Assembly: GCF_014646255.1 (NCBI RefSeq)
Contig: NZ_BMNC01000007.1
Span: forward strand, 227,771 to 291,770
Direction: 5' to 3'
Source of the DNA: Lentzea pudingi
GTDB taxonomy: Bacteria > Actinomycetota > Actinomycetes > Mycobacteriales > Pseudonocardiaceae
Length of the DNA: 64,000 bases
Part shown: piece after piece, positions 22,844-32,134 of the stretch
How the letters are laid out: each line of letters begins with the position of its first letter
Position numbering within the stretch: position 1 is the first letter of the stretch
Program-made: the position numbers and the translations under genes
The notes under the pieces: model-generated
Databases searched by the model: none
What the model was told of the DNA's origin: nothing
The model's input: the letters and a program-made list of their open reading frames with translations, nothing else

Positions 22844-22951
22844 TCGTGTGCCCCTCAGAACTGTGGGATGTGGCACACCGTCATACCGCGCCGGGCCTCG
22901 CTGCCCTGAACGGCCCATCATCGGAAAGCGCCCGGCACGTACTCTTGTCAC

Positions 22952-23350
22952 GTGTTGACCCAACGACAGGTGGTGGACTACTCGCTGCAGCGCCGCGCGC
23001 TGCTGGCGGAGGTCTATGCCGGTCGCACGGGCACCATGGAGGTCTGCGACGCGAACCCGTACCTGCTGCGAGCTGCGAAGTTCCACGGGACGGCGACCGA
23101 AGTGCCCTGCCCGGTGTGCCGCAAGGAACCGCTTACCCACGTGTCGTGGGTCTACGGTGACGAGCTCAAGCACGCGGCCGGCTCGGCACGCACGCCTGAA
23201 GAACTGGTGAAGATGGCGAACCTCTTCGACGAGTTCTCCGTGTACCTAGTTGAAGTTTGTCGCACGTGCAGTTGGAACCACCTGGTGCAGTCATACGTCC
23301 TGGGGAAGCGTGGGCTGGAAAAGCCACGCAGGAGGACTGCGGCGGAATGA
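22952..23350 (+). CDS. DUF5318 zinc-ribbon-like protein
   Basis: A 132-residue conserved actinobacterial protein, the counterpart by position of Rv0049. It contains paired cysteines in VPCPVCRKEP and VCRTCSWNH, a probable zinc ribbon, and conserved VVDYSLQRRALL near the start. The function is unknown. It lies immediately before ponA on the same strand, and this order is kept in mycobacteria. GTG 22952 follows TACTCT by 6 nt, so the transcript may be leaderless. Confidence 0.88.
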   Translation: MLTQRQVVDYSLQRRALLAEVYAGRTGTMEVCDANPYLLRAAKFHGTATEVPCPVCRKEPLTHVSWVYGDELKHAAGSARTPEELVKMANLFDEFSVYLVEVCRTCSWNHLVQSYVLGKRGLEKPRRRTAAE

Positions 23351-23430
23351 CCCACAGGTGACACTGCTCCGAATGAAGTACGACCACCGAACCGTGTGCT
23401 GATGCACACCGGTCTGGGAGGCCTTTTCAC

Positions 23431-26196
23431 GTGAACGACCAGCATGATGACCGGCAGCGCGGAGGCGAGCCGCAGTGGCCGACCGGGGACGACCCGGACG
23501 GCGGCGGCACGAGGCGCGATGTCCCGAATCAGCCACGACCGGGCACCCCACCCGGTGGTTTCGCGCGCCCTCCCCAGGGTGGCACGCCACCTGGTGGTTT
23601 CCCACAGCAGCAGCCCCCACGCCGCCCGAACGGACCAGGCGGTCCGCAGGGTGGGCCTCAGGGCGCACCCGGGCGTACGCAGGGGCCCGTGAGCGGTCCC
23701 GGTGGCCCGCAGGGTGGCCCGGGTGGTCCCGGTGGTCCGGGCAACCGCCCGCCGACGCCTCCCGGTGGCATGCCCATCGCCCCGCCCCCCGGTGCCCGTC
23801 GCCCCGGTGGACCGGGTGGCCCCGGCGGCCCGCAGGGTGGCCCTGGCGGCCCCGGCCGTCCCGGCGTGCCCCCGCGCACCCCCAACGCGGACCGCACCAC
23901 GCAGCTGCCGCCGGTCAACCGGCCGACGCAGCGCGAGCCCGAGCTCATCACCCACCGCGAGCCTGACGACGAGTTCCTCATGGCCGGTGTGGACGACGAT
24001 GACGAGGAGTACTACGACGACGAGCCGGAGCTCACCGAGGAGGAGGAGCGTCGTCTGCGCAAGAAGAAGATCTGGAAGCGCGTCCGGATCGCGGCGTTCG
24101 TCTCGATCGGCCTGATGATCCTGGGCCCCGTGATCGCCATCGCGGTCGCGTACCCGCTCGTCGACTGGCCGCGCCCGAACGACATCGCGGCCGACCAGGA
24201 CAAGACGATCACCCTGCTCTACTCGGACAACACCGAGATGGGCAAGATCACCTCACCCGGCCAGAACCGCACGCTGCTCACGTACGAGGAGCTCCCGGAC
24301 TCGGTCAAGCAGGCCGTGATGGCCGCGGAGGACGCGAACTTCTACGACAACCCCGGCTTCGACGTCAAGGCCATCGTCCGCGCCGTCTGGATCCAGGCGA
24401 CCGGCGGCAGCTCCGGTGGTTCCGGTCTGACGCAGCAGTACATCAAGAAGGCGACCGGCAAAGAGGACGCGACGCTGACTCGTAAGTTCACCGAGCTCGT
24501 CAAGGCCTACAAGATGAGCAACGAGTCGGACCACAACACGATCCTCACCGCGTACATGAACACCGTGTACTTCGGTCGTGGCGCGAACGGCATGAAGGCC
24601 GCCGCGCAGGTCTACTACAACAAGCCGATGAAGGACCTCACGCCTTCGGAAGCCGCCTTCATCGCCGGCATGATCCAGATTCCTTCGTGGTCGGAGGACG
24701 AGGAGCACGCGAAGAAGCGCTGGGAGTTCGTGATGCTGCAGATGCTCCAGAAGGGCTGGGTCAGCCAGGCCGACTACGACGCCCGCCAGTACCCGAAGCC
24801 GCTGCCGTTCGAGCAGACGCAGCCCGCGAGCCTCGACGGCCCGCTCGCCCGCGTCAGCCAGCAGGTCCAGAACGAGATCGACAGCGAGCTCGTCGGCCTC
24901 ACCATGGAGAAGGCCCAGAAGGTCGGCGTCACCGTCACCACGACGATCGACCCGAAGATGCAGCAGGCCGCGCTCGACGCCGTGAACTCGGTGATGGCCA
25001 ACCAGGACCCCGACCTGCGCACGTCGCTCAGCGCGATCGAACCGCAGTCCGGCGCGGTCAGGGCCTATTACCCCGGCAAGGACGGCCTCAAGGGCATCGA
25101 CTACGCCAAGGGCACGATCCAGGAGGCCGGCTCGTCGTTCAAGCCGTTCGACCTGGTGGCCGACCTGAAGCGGGGCAAGGGCATCGGCGACACCTACGAC
25201 GCCACGCCTCGCAAGATCGCCGGCGTCGAGATCCGCAACGCCAGCAACACCCAGTGCGGCAAGGAATGCACGACCAAGCAGGCCATGAAGGAGTCCCTCA
25301 ACACCGTCTTCTACGAGATGGTGGCGGGCCCCCAGGGCACGGGCACGAAGGCCGTGGCGGACGCGGCGCACGCGGCCGGCATCCCGAAGACCGTGATGGT
25401 CGGCGGCCAGGCGAAGCAGACGCTGGTCGGTGAGGGCGGCAACGCGCCCACCGCCGGTATCGCCATCGGTGCCGACAGCGCCCAGGTGCGGCCGTTCGAC
25501 ATGGCCTCGGCGTTCGCGACGTTCGCGGCCCGCGGCGTGTACCGAGCCCCGTTCTTCGTCACGAAGATCGTGGGCCCGACCGGCGACGTCCTCTACCAGC
25601 ACGTCGACCAGCCCGTTCCGGCGTTCGACCCCGTGGAGACGAAGAGCCGCGACATCGCCGACAACGTCACCGAGACGTTGAAGGAGATCCCGTCGGGGCC
25701 GATCGCCTGCGCCGGCGGCCGTCCGTGCGCCGGCAAGACCGGTACGCACGAGCTCGCGGGCAGCCGCGACCAGAACTCGAAGGCCTGGATGGTCGGCTAC
25801 ACGCCGCAGCTCTCCGCCTCCGTGTGGGTCGGCAAGGACGCGGGCAACGTGGCCATCAGGGACGCCAGGGGCAACCCGGTCTTCGGCTCCGGCCTGCCCG
25901 GCCTGATGTGGAAGAAGTTCATGGACGGTGCCCTCGCGGGTGCGCAGAAGGAAGCGTTCGCGAAGCCGGTGCCCCTGGGCAACTTCAACCCGCCGAAGAA
26001 GTCCGAGCCGCCGGCGCCGCCGTCCAGCAACAACCAGCCGTCGAGCAACAACAACCAGCCGACGACGACCACGGATCCGGGCAAGCCGACGACGACGAAG
26101 CCGCAGAACCCCGGTTGCATCCCGGGGATCAACTGCCCCGACCCGTCCGACGATCCCGAGACGTCCACCAGCGGTCGACCTCGACCAGGTGGCTGA
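23431..26196 (+). CDS. ponA: Class A penicillin-binding protein (bifunctional glycosyltransferase/transpeptidase)
   Basis: A 921-residue peptidoglycan synthase. Residues 1-180 are a Gly/Pro-rich cytoplasmic tail, followed by an acidic patch and one transmembrane helix at about 222-243. The GT51 domain has catalytic Glu300 in MAAEDANFYDN and SGLTQQYIKKATG. The transpeptidase has SxxK at Ser568-Lys571 (SSFK), SxN at Ser622-Asn624 (SLN) and KTGT from Lys769. A Thr/Pro/Asn-rich extracellular tail ends the protein. It polymerises and crosslinks glycan strands outside the membrane; the mycobacterial PonA1 sits at the same place next to a DUF5318 gene and a GT87 gene. Confidence 0.96.
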   Translation: MNDQHDDRQRGGEPQWPTGDDPDGGGTRRDVPNQPRPGTPPGGFARPPQGGTPPGGFPQQQPPRRPNGPGGPQGGPQGAPGRTQGPVSGPGGPQGGPGGPGGPGNRPPTPPGGMPIAPPPGARRPGGPGGPGGPQGGPGGPGRPGVPPRTPNADRTTQLPPVNRPTQREPELITHREPDDEFLMAGVDDDDEEYYDDEPELTEEEERRLRKKKIWKRVRIAAFVSIGLMILGPVIAIAVAYPLVDWPRPNDIAADQDKTITLLYSDNTEMGKITSPGQNRTLLTYEELPDSVKQAVMAAEDANFYDNPGFDVKAIVRAVWIQATGGSSGGSGLTQQYIKKATGKEDATLTRKFTELVKAYKMSNESDHNTILTAYMNTVYFGRGANGMKAAAQVYYNKPMKDLTPSEAAFIAGMIQIPSWSEDEEHAKKRWEFVMLQMLQKGWVSQADYDARQYPKPLPFEQTQPASLDGPLARVSQQVQNEIDSELVGLTMEKAQKVGVTVTTTIDPKMQQAALDAVNSVMANQDPDLRTSLSAIEPQSGAVRAYYPGKDGLKGIDYAKGTIQEAGSSFKPFDLVADLKRGKGIGDTYDATPRKIAGVEIRNASNTQCGKECTTKQAMKESLNTVFYEMVAGPQGTGTKAVADAAHAAGIPKTVMVGGQAKQTLVGEGGNAPTAGIAIGADSAQVRPFDMASAFATFAARGVYRAPFFVTKIVGPTGDVLYQHVDQPVPAFDPVETKSRDIADNVTETLKEIPSGPIACAGGRPCAGKTGTHELAGSRDQNSKAWMVGYTPQLSASVWVGKDAGNVAIRDARGNPVFGSGLPGLMWKKFMDGALAGAQKEAFAKPVPLGNFNPPKKSEPPAPPSSNNQPSSNNNQPTTTTDPGKPTTTKPQNPGCIPGINCPDPSDDPETSTSGRPRPGG

Positions 26197-26199
26197 CCC

Positions 26200-26237
26200 G
26201 CGAAGGGGCCCGGTGCACACGCACCGGGCCCCTTCGC
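26200..26237 (+). terminator. Strong intrinsic terminator after ponA
   Basis: A perfect 17-bp stem (26200-26216 with 26221-26237) with the tetraloop ACAC, followed by TTTGTG, 4 bp after the ponA stop. It separates ponA from the downstream glycosyltransferase gene. Confidence 0.9.
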
Positions 26238-26297
26238 TTTGTGCGTTACCTGGGATGTTGACCACGGCGAAACGGTCTTGGCCGTAACATCCGCCCC

Positions 26298-27911
26298 GTG
26301 CCCAGCAGCCCTGCCGAGCTTCCCCCCGAGGCGTCCGAGTCCGACCTCGCCGAGGAGACCGACTCGCTCACCCGTGAAGAGCGCGTCGCACCCACGTGGA
26401 CCGAGTCACTCGCCCGCGGTCTGAGCAGACCGTTCGGCGGTCCGCTCGGCGAGCACGCGCAGGTCGGCCGGAACTACTTCTGGACGGCGCTGCGGGTGGT
26501 CCTGATGCTCGCCGTGGTCACGTTGCTGCTGGGCTGGGTGCAGAAGTCGCCGTGCATCCAGCAGTACGTGGACGACAAGGGCGTCGTGCAGCTCGACTGG
26601 CGGGGCAGCAAGCAGTTCACCGCGCTCTGCTACTCCGACACGGTCCCGCTCTACACCGCCGAACGGCTCGACCAGCGAGGTTCCTTCCCGTACATCACGT
26701 CGTGGAAGGACGACGAGGGCAAGCCGACCGAGCACGTCCGGTACATGGAGTACCCGGTGGTCACGGGGCTGTTCATGTGGCTCAACGCGCGCGTGGCGCA
26801 GGGTCTCGTGGCGCTCGTGCCGGGCCTGCCCATGACGGTGATCGTGTTCTTCAACGTCACCGCGTTCTGGTTGGCCGTGGCGTGGCTGGTGACGGTGTTC
26901 TGCGTCGCCCGGATCGCCCGCCGGCGCATCTGGGACGCGGCGATCGTCGCGGTGTCCCCGCTGGTCATCGTGCACGCGTTCACGAACTTCGACACCATCG
27001 CGACGGCGTTCGCGACGGCCGGTCTGCTGGCGTGGGCGCGGAAGAAACCCGTGCTCGCCGGTGTGCTTCTGGGGCTCGGTGGTGCGGCGAAGCTCTATCC
27101 GTTGTTCCTGCTCGGGCCGTTGCTCTTGTTGTGCTGGCGGTCGAACAGGATCAAGGTGGGTCTCACCACCACCGCGGCGGCCATAGGCGCGTGGGCGCTC
27201 GTCAACGCGCCGATCGCCCTGAACCCGGCGTCGAAGACGGGCTGGCGGGAGTTCTTCCGCCTCAACACCGAACGCAACGCGGACCCGGACACGCTCTACA
27301 ACGTGCTGGTGCAGTGGACGGGCTGGCCGGGCTTCGATCCCGGGCTGACGCAGGGACAACCGCCGACGGTTCTCAACACGGTCAGCATGGTGCTGTTCCT
27401 CGTCTGCTGCGCCGGCATCGCCTACGTGGCCCTCTCGGCGCCGACGAGGCCCCGGCTCGCGCAGCTCGGGTTCCTGGTGGTGGCGGCGTTCCTGCTGACG
27501 AACAAGGTGTGGAGCCCGCAGTACTCGCTGTGGCTGGTGCCGCTGGCGGTGCTCGCGTTGCCGCGCTGGAAGCTGCTGCTGGCGTGGATGGCGGTCGACG
27601 CGCTGGTGTGGGTGCCGCGCATGTACTTCTACCTCGGCACGGACAACAAGGGTCTGCCGATCGACTGGTTCCTCGGTGCCGTGCTGCTGCGTGACGCCGC
27701 TGTCATCGCGTTGTGCGTGATGATCCTCAAGGAGATCTACCACCCGGAGCGCGACCTCGTGCGGATGGCGGGCGACGACCCGTTGGCGGGCGTACTGGCC
27801 GACGCGCCGGACCGCCGGCTGGTCAAACCCGTACGAGGCGAGCCATTGCACCGAATGCGGCCCCGTTCGGATGCAGGTGATCACCGGAGTCGAACTCCGG
27901 ACGCAGTCTGA
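26298..27911 (+). CDS. GT87-type (DUF2029) membrane glycosyltransferase
   Basis: A 537-residue integral membrane protein with about ten to twelve helices and a cytoplasmic N-terminus. It belongs by position and character to the alpha-mannosyltransferase-like GT87/DUF2029 proteins that use polyprenyl-phosphate sugars on the outer face; the corresponding mycobacterial gene is Rv0051. An extracellular loop after helix 1 (about residues 90-150) carries YCSDTVPLYTAERLDQRGSF-like sequence and a YMEYPV motif. LGLGGAAKLYPLFL is a family hallmark. GTG 26298 lies 7 nt after TAACAT. The last 89 bp are antisense to the SGNH gene. Confidence 0.85.
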   Translation: MPSSPAELPPEASESDLAEETDSLTREERVAPTWTESLARGLSRPFGGPLGEHAQVGRNYFWTALRVVLMLAVVTLLLGWVQKSPCIQQYVDDKGVVQLDWRGSKQFTALCYSDTVPLYTAERLDQRGSFPYITSWKDDEGKPTEHVRYMEYPVVTGLFMWLNARVAQGLVALVPGLPMTVIVFFNVTAFWLAVAWLVTVFCVARIARRRIWDAAIVAVSPLVIVHAFTNFDTIATAFATAGLLAWARKKPVLAGVLLGLGGAAKLYPLFLLGPLLLLCWRSNRIKVGLTTTAAAIGAWALVNAPIALNPASKTGWREFFRLNTERNADPDTLYNVLVQWTGWPGFDPGLTQGQPPTVLNTVSMVLFLVCCAGIAYVALSAPTRPRLAQLGFLVVAAFLLTNKVWSPQYSLWLVPLAVLALPRWKLLLAWMAVDALVWVPRMYFYLGTDNKGLPIDWFLGAVLLRDAAVIALCVMILKEIYHPERDLVRMAGDDPLAGVLADAPDRRLVKPVRGEPLHRMRPRSDAGDHRSRTPDAV

Positions 27912-28830
27912 GCGGATCGGCGGGGTCGCGCACGGCCTCGTCGAAGTCGATGGCGGCGGGGAAGGTGGCGCGGATCCACGCGTTCACCTTCTGGCGCTGC
28001 AATTCCCTCTCCTCGGTCCACGCGAACCAGCCGCGCCACGGCGTGATGGTGCCGACGTGGAACTCCACGCCCTCGTTCCGGCACCGCAGCTGGACCGTGC
28101 GGATGCCGGCGATGACGTTCTCGGCGTTGACGCCGCTCTGGATGTCGTTGATGCCGCCGAGCAGCACGACCTTGCGGACTTCCTTGCTGTACAAGACGTC
28201 CCGGTGCACACGGGTGACCATCGGCGCGTTGCCCAGCACCACGCCGTTACCGTTGATGCCCGCGTTCAGGACCGCGTAGTCGCTTTCGACGAGTGCGGGC
28301 CAGGTGTTCTCGTAGAAGCCCTCGGTGATCGAGTCGCCGAACATCACCACCGCACCCGGCGCGGTGAAGCCCGCGACCTCGACGGCCGAGACCAGGCAGA
28401 TCTGCTCACGCGTCGACGTGATCGTGCGGTGCGCGCGGGCCTGGCAGGGCGTGCCGGCGGGGGAGTACGTGCTGACGTCCAGTGTCTTGGTGGTCCTGAG
28501 CTGCACGGCGTCGCTGTAGACCTCGGCACGGGCCCTGATCGTGACGGCACGGGAGCGGCCGAACGTGAGCTGCCGCGTCTCGCCGTCGGCGGTGACGGTC
28601 ACCTGCTCGACGCGGACCGGCCTGGTGCCCATCAGGTTCGACAGGCGCACCCGGACCGAGGTGCCGCCCGCCGCGAGGTCGACCGTCGTGCGCACGCTCG
28701 GATCCGGCACGGCACCGGACAGCGTCGGCACGGCCTGCCACACGGGCAGCCAGCGGATCACCTCCGACCGCACGGGCACGCCGGAGGCACCGCAGACCAG
28801 CAGCAACGCCAGCACGATGATCACCCTCAC
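27823..28830 (-). CDS. Secreted SGNH/GDSL hydrolase
   Basis: A 335-residue exported esterase-type enzyme. An N-terminal signal (VRVIIVLALLLVCGASG) leads to a beta-sandwich module (about residues 30-160, with LSNLMGTRPVRVEQVTV). The catalytic SGNH domain follows: block I is MFGDSITEG with the nucleophile Ser, block II Gly is in NAGINGNGV, block III Asn is in LGGINDIQ, and block V Asp-His is in SGDHLHPN. It would hydrolyse ester or acyl groups outside the cell; the substrate is unknown. It lies 19 bp downstream of the GT87-like gene on the same strand. Confidence 0.88.
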   Translation of the reverse strand: MRVIIVLALLLVCGASGVPVRSEVIRWLPVWQAVPTLSGAVPDPSVRTTVDLAAGGTSVRVRLSNLMGTRPVRVEQVTVTADGETRQLTFGRSRAVTIRARAEVYSDAVQLRTTKTLDVSTYSPAGTPCQARAHRTITSTREQICLVSAVEVAGFTAPGAVVMFGDSITEGFYENTWPALVESDYAVLNAGINGNGVVLGNAPMVTRVHRDVLYSKEVRKVVLLGGINDIQSGVNAENVIAGIRTVQLRCRNEGVEFHVGTITPWRGWFAWTEERELQRQKVNAWIRATFPAAIDFDEAVRDPADPLRLRPEFDSGDHLHPNGAAFGAMARLVRV

Positions 28831-28849
28831 GGGTGAAGTCTGCGGCGGA

Positions 28850-30253
28850 TCAGGCCCTGGCGGCTACATCCCCGCGGATGAACTTCAGATCTTCGTGGTC
28901 GTCCTCGGTGACGTCCCTGGACTTGAGGAACACCACGAACAGAGCCAGGAGCAGCGCGGCCCGGCCCCACACGCCGATCATCACGGCCTGCGCCGAGAAG
29001 CTGTCGTAGATCCCGGCGGGCTGCCCGAACTCGATCGCCCAGAACCAGCGGAAGATGCCGATGCCCATGGCCAGGTCGACCACGAAGTACGCGAAGGCCC
29101 ACACCAGCCGCACGCGCAGCAGCACCAGGAACGGCACCAGCCACAGCGTGTACTGCGGCGAGTGGACCTTGTGCAGCAGCATGAAGCCGCACAGCATCGC
29201 GCCGGACACCGCGATCCACGGGTAGCTGCCCTCGCGCCGGAACCGCGTCCAGCCGTAGCCGGCGGCGATCCCGAACGACAGCAGGATCGTGATCGGCGAG
29301 ATGACCGCGACCAGCGACTGCATCGCGTCGTCGCCGATGAACGGCCGCAGGCCCCAGTACCAGATCGAGTTCGTCGTGATGTCGACCCGGCGCAGCGACT
29401 GGAACTCGAACGACGCCGCCCAGCCGTCGTAGCCCGCGATCGCGAACGGCAGGTTGACCAGCACGACCGTGATGATCGAGGCGAGGCCGACCTTGACCGC
29501 GCCGGCGACGTCGACCCTCTTGCCTTCCGGCAGTTCCCGGCCGCGCCAGCCACCGGTGGCGACGAAGAGCATCAGCGGCAGCACGAAGGCCGCCGGGTAG
29601 ACCTTGAACGCGAACCCGAGCCCCAGCAGCACGGAGGCCACCACGGCTCTTTCGACCAGCGGCCGGTTCCAGCGGTGCACCACGAAGACCGCGGCGACCG
29701 AGCAGAGCACGACCGGCAGGTCCCAGTTGTGGAACGCGTAGAGGACCAGCGGTGGCCCGATGGCCCACAGCAACGCGCGCCAGCGGGCCAGCTTGCCCAG
29801 CAGCCAGCCCGTGAGCAGGCCGAACGGCGCCATCAGCAGCGACGAGTAGAGCAGGTACTCCGCGTCGTTGTGCGCGAAGATCGCACCCGCCCAGATGAGC
29901 AGGCCGGAGAGCACCGGGTACTCGACCGTGCCCCCGACGAGGATGCCCTTGTCGTTGATGTTGCCGTCGACGTAGGGGAAGACGTGCCGGTCGATGTCGC
30001 GACCGATCCAGAGGTGCTGGATGTCGGAGTAGCAGACGTCCTGCTTGTTGCGTTCGTCGTAGTCGGGCTGCGTGCGGCCCCACTGGTCGAACGCGGGACC
30101 GGTGCAGCGGTCCTTGTTGATGAAGCCCAGCAGCAGCGTGAGCCCGCACAGGAGCACGAGCACGACGGCGGCGGGCTTGCCGAAGCGGGTCGTGAACCGC
30201 CCGGAGTCGCCTCGCTCGGGCGTCACGCTCACCACCTCGTGCACGGTGTTCAC
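28850..30253 (-). CDS. GT87-type (DUF2029) membrane glycosyltransferase, second
   Basis: A 467-residue multi-pass protein of the same type as the one at 26298. Helix 1 is followed by an extracellular loop with CYSDIQHLWIGRDIDRHVFPY, then a YPVLSGLLIW segment, LGLGFAFKVYPAAFVLPL and HKVHSPQYTLWLVP. It probably transfers a sugar from a polyprenyl-phosphate donor. GTG 30253 overlaps the stop codon of the endonuclease IV gene (GTGA), so translation is probably coupled, which also decides the start. SGNH hydrolase follows 19 bp later, making a three-gene unit. Confidence 0.85.
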   Translation of the reverse strand: MNTVHEVVSVTPERGDSGRFTTRFGKPAAVVLVLLCGLTLLLGFINKDRCTGPAFDQWGRTQPDYDERNKQDVCYSDIQHLWIGRDIDRHVFPYVDGNINDKGILVGGTVEYPVLSGLLIWAGAIFAHNDAEYLLYSSLLMAPFGLLTGWLLGKLARWRALLWAIGPPLVLYAFHNWDLPVVLCSVAAVFVVHRWNRPLVERAVVASVLLGLGFAFKVYPAAFVLPLMLFVATGGWRGRELPEGKRVDVAGAVKVGLASIITVVLVNLPFAIAGYDGWAASFEFQSLRRVDITTNSIWYWGLRPFIGDDAMQSLVAVISPITILLSFGIAAGYGWTRFRREGSYPWIAVSGAMLCGFMLLHKVHSPQYTLWLVPFLVLLRVRLVWAFAYFVVDLAMGIGIFRWFWAIEFGQPAGIYDSFSAQAVMIGVWGRAALLLALFVVFLKSRDVTEDDHEDLKFIRGDVAARA

Positions 30254-31020
30254 CGGCCGGCGCGGTCGCGCAGGAAGGCGATGTCGTCGGCCTGGCCCTC
30301 GTCCGGTGTCTCCACCACGACGGGGCATCCGGCACTGGCGACCACGGCCGCCAGCTGGTCGGCGTCGATGGTGCCAGTCTTGATGTTGTCGTGCCGGTCG
30401 CGCGACGAGCCGAACTCGTCGCGTGAGCTGTTGAGGTGCACGAGGTCGATCCGGCCGGTGATGGCTTTCACCCGATCGACGATGCCGACCAGGTCCTCAC
30501 CGGCGGCGAACGCGTGGCAGGTGTCGAGGCAGAAGCCCGCGCCGAACTCGCCGACCGCGTCCCAGAGGAGCTTGAGGGAGTCGAACGTGCGGGCCATGGC
30601 GTTGTCGCCGCCCGCGGTGTTCTCGATCAGGACCGGGACCGCGAAGCCGCCCTCGGCGACCTGGCGCTCGAAGAACTTGCGCCAGTTCGCGAAGCCCTCC
30701 GCCGGGTCCTCGCCCTTGGTGACGTGGCCGCCGTGCACGATCAGGCCCTTGGCGCCGACGGTCGCGGCGGCCTCCGCGTGCTGGACCACGTTCTTCCTGG
30801 ACGGAATCCGGATCTTGTTGTTCAGCGACGCGACGTTGATCAGGTACGGGGCGTGGACGAACACCTCGAGGTCCGAGGCGAGCAGGGCCTCCGTCTGCGG
30901 ATGAGGTTTCGGCTTCTTCCAGCCCTGGGGATCCGACAGGAAGAACTGGACGACCTCGGCCCCGCGTTCGGCCGCGGCGCCGACCGGGTCGTCGTCGCGT
31001 ACATGGGCCCCGATGCGCAT
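30250..31020 (-). CDS. nfo: Endonuclease IV (deoxyribonuclease IV, AP endonuclease)
   Basis: A 256-residue TIM-barrel AP endonuclease that cuts the DNA backbone 5' of abasic sites. Metal-ligand regions of the family are visible: the N-terminal IGAHV, VHAPYLINVAS, VHGGHVTKG, VLIENTAGG, CLDTCHAFAAG, LVHLNSSRDEFGSSRDRHDNIKTG and VVVETPDEG, giving the three-zinc site. ATG 31020 gives the canonical start MRIGAHV and lies 7 nt after TACCCT, suggesting a leaderless mRNA; an upstream ATG at 31053 is less likely. It is first in a unit with a GT87-type gene and an SGNH gene, an odd functional mix. Confidence 0.94.
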   Translation of the reverse strand: MRIGAHVRDDDPVGAAAERGAEVVQFFLSDPQGWKKPKPHPQTEALLASDLEVFVHAPYLINVASLNNKIRIPSRKNVVQHAEAAATVGAKGLIVHGGHVTKGEDPAEGFANWRKFFERQVAEGGFAVPVLIENTAGGDNAMARTFDSLKLLWDAVGEFGAGFCLDTCHAFAAGEDLVGIVDRVKAITGRIDLVHLNSSRDEFGSSRDRHDNIKTGTIDADQLAAVVASAGCPVVVETPDEGQADDIAFLRDRAGR

Positions 31021-31151
31021 ACGCAGGAGGGTAGTCGGCGTCCACAACGCCATCGCAGCCGCCGCCGATAGGAGTAATCGGAAAAACTGGGGATGGTTTA
31101 CGTCACCACCAGGACCTACGGTCGTTACCAGAGAGTAGGAAAGGGGTTCGC

Positions 31152-32087
31152 ATGAGGCTGTCGAGCGTCGCCGCCACGGCGTTGCTGGCCCTGGCGTCCG
31201 CGTCGGTGGGCGGGGTCGCGCACGCGGCCGATCCCATCGTGGTCGGCAGCTGTGCCACCACCGTGCAGGGCGCGCCCGGCACCCCCGTCTCCCTGAGCCC
31301 GGCCGCGGTGACGCAGCCGATCACGGACCTCGTGCGCGCCGTCCCGTTGCTCGGGCCGCCGCTCGCCGAGCCGTTCCAGAAGGCGTTCTCGCAGGTCAAG
31401 CCCATTCCGATCGGTGCGGTGCAGGCCGGCACGACGACCATCACCGGCGGCACGATCGCGAACGCGGTCATGGTCGAGGTGAACAAGATCCCGCTGCTCG
31501 GGCCGATCCTCGGCACGCTCGACCAGACCGTCCGCGCGACCCTGACCAGCGGCTGCAAGGTGACGGTGACCGGCGTCAACCAGGTCGCGGCGCCCGTCCA
31601 GGACGGTGCGAAGGCCGTCGCGGACGCGTCCCAGCAGGCCGTCGGGGCGATCCCCGGCGCGCCGAAACCGCCTGGTCAGCAGCCTCAGCCGGGTACGCCG
31701 CCCGGTCAGCCCGGCACGCAGCCGGGAACTCAGCCGGGAGTCCCCGGTGTCGGTGCGGGCGCGCCGAGCAACCGCGACTTCTCGCTCTACCCGATCGGCT
31801 CGAACTTCGGCCGCGTGCCGCTGTTCAGCTACGGCTCGCTGCCGTTCGCGATGCCCGGCCTGTACTCGCCGTCGCCCGGTGTGCGGTACGGCTCGCAGGT
31901 GCCCCGCGCGTCCAACGGGACCGGCGTCGAGGGCGATCTGGTGCAGGCCGCCGGTCGCGCGACGGCGTTGCCCAGGCTCAGCGGTCCCGGCGGTGTCGGT
32001 GCCCCGGTGCTGGTCGCGGTGCTGATGCTGGCCCTGGTCACGGGCGCGCTGGTGCGGACCTGGGCGCTGCGCCGCACCCCTGCGTAG
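31152..32087 (+). CDS. Secreted, C-terminally anchored protein of unknown function
   Basis: A 311-residue exported protein. The signal peptide is about residues 1-25 (ATALLALASASVGGVAHA). The mature N-terminal half holds two Cys (GSCATT, SGCKVTV) that could pair. A Pro/Gly/Gln-rich linker of about 40 residues (PGQPGTQPG-type repeats) follows, then a Tyr/Phe-rich segment, and a C-terminal hydrophobic helix (about 281-302) with RR behind it. LPRLSG before the helix recalls a sorting signal but does not match LPxTG. I do not recognise the family. It lies just upstream of rpsF but is probably a separate unit. Confidence 0.75.
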   Translation: MRLSSVAATALLALASASVGGVAHAADPIVVGSCATTVQGAPGTPVSLSPAAVTQPITDLVRAVPLLGPPLAEPFQKAFSQVKPIPIGAVQAGTTTITGGTIANAVMVEVNKIPLLGPILGTLDQTVRATLTSGCKVTVTGVNQVAAPVQDGAKAVADASQQAVGAIPGAPKPPGQQPQPGTPPGQPGTQPGTQPGVPGVGAGAPSNRDFSLYPIGSNFGRVPLFSYGSLPFAMPGLYSPSPGVRYGSQVPRASNGTGVEGDLVQAAGRATALPRLSGPGGVGAPVLVAVLMLALVTGALVRTWALRRTPA

Positions 32088-32134
32088 TCACCGGACGCGC
32101 TCTGTTAACCTTTGTCAGTTGCTGACGCGACGAC

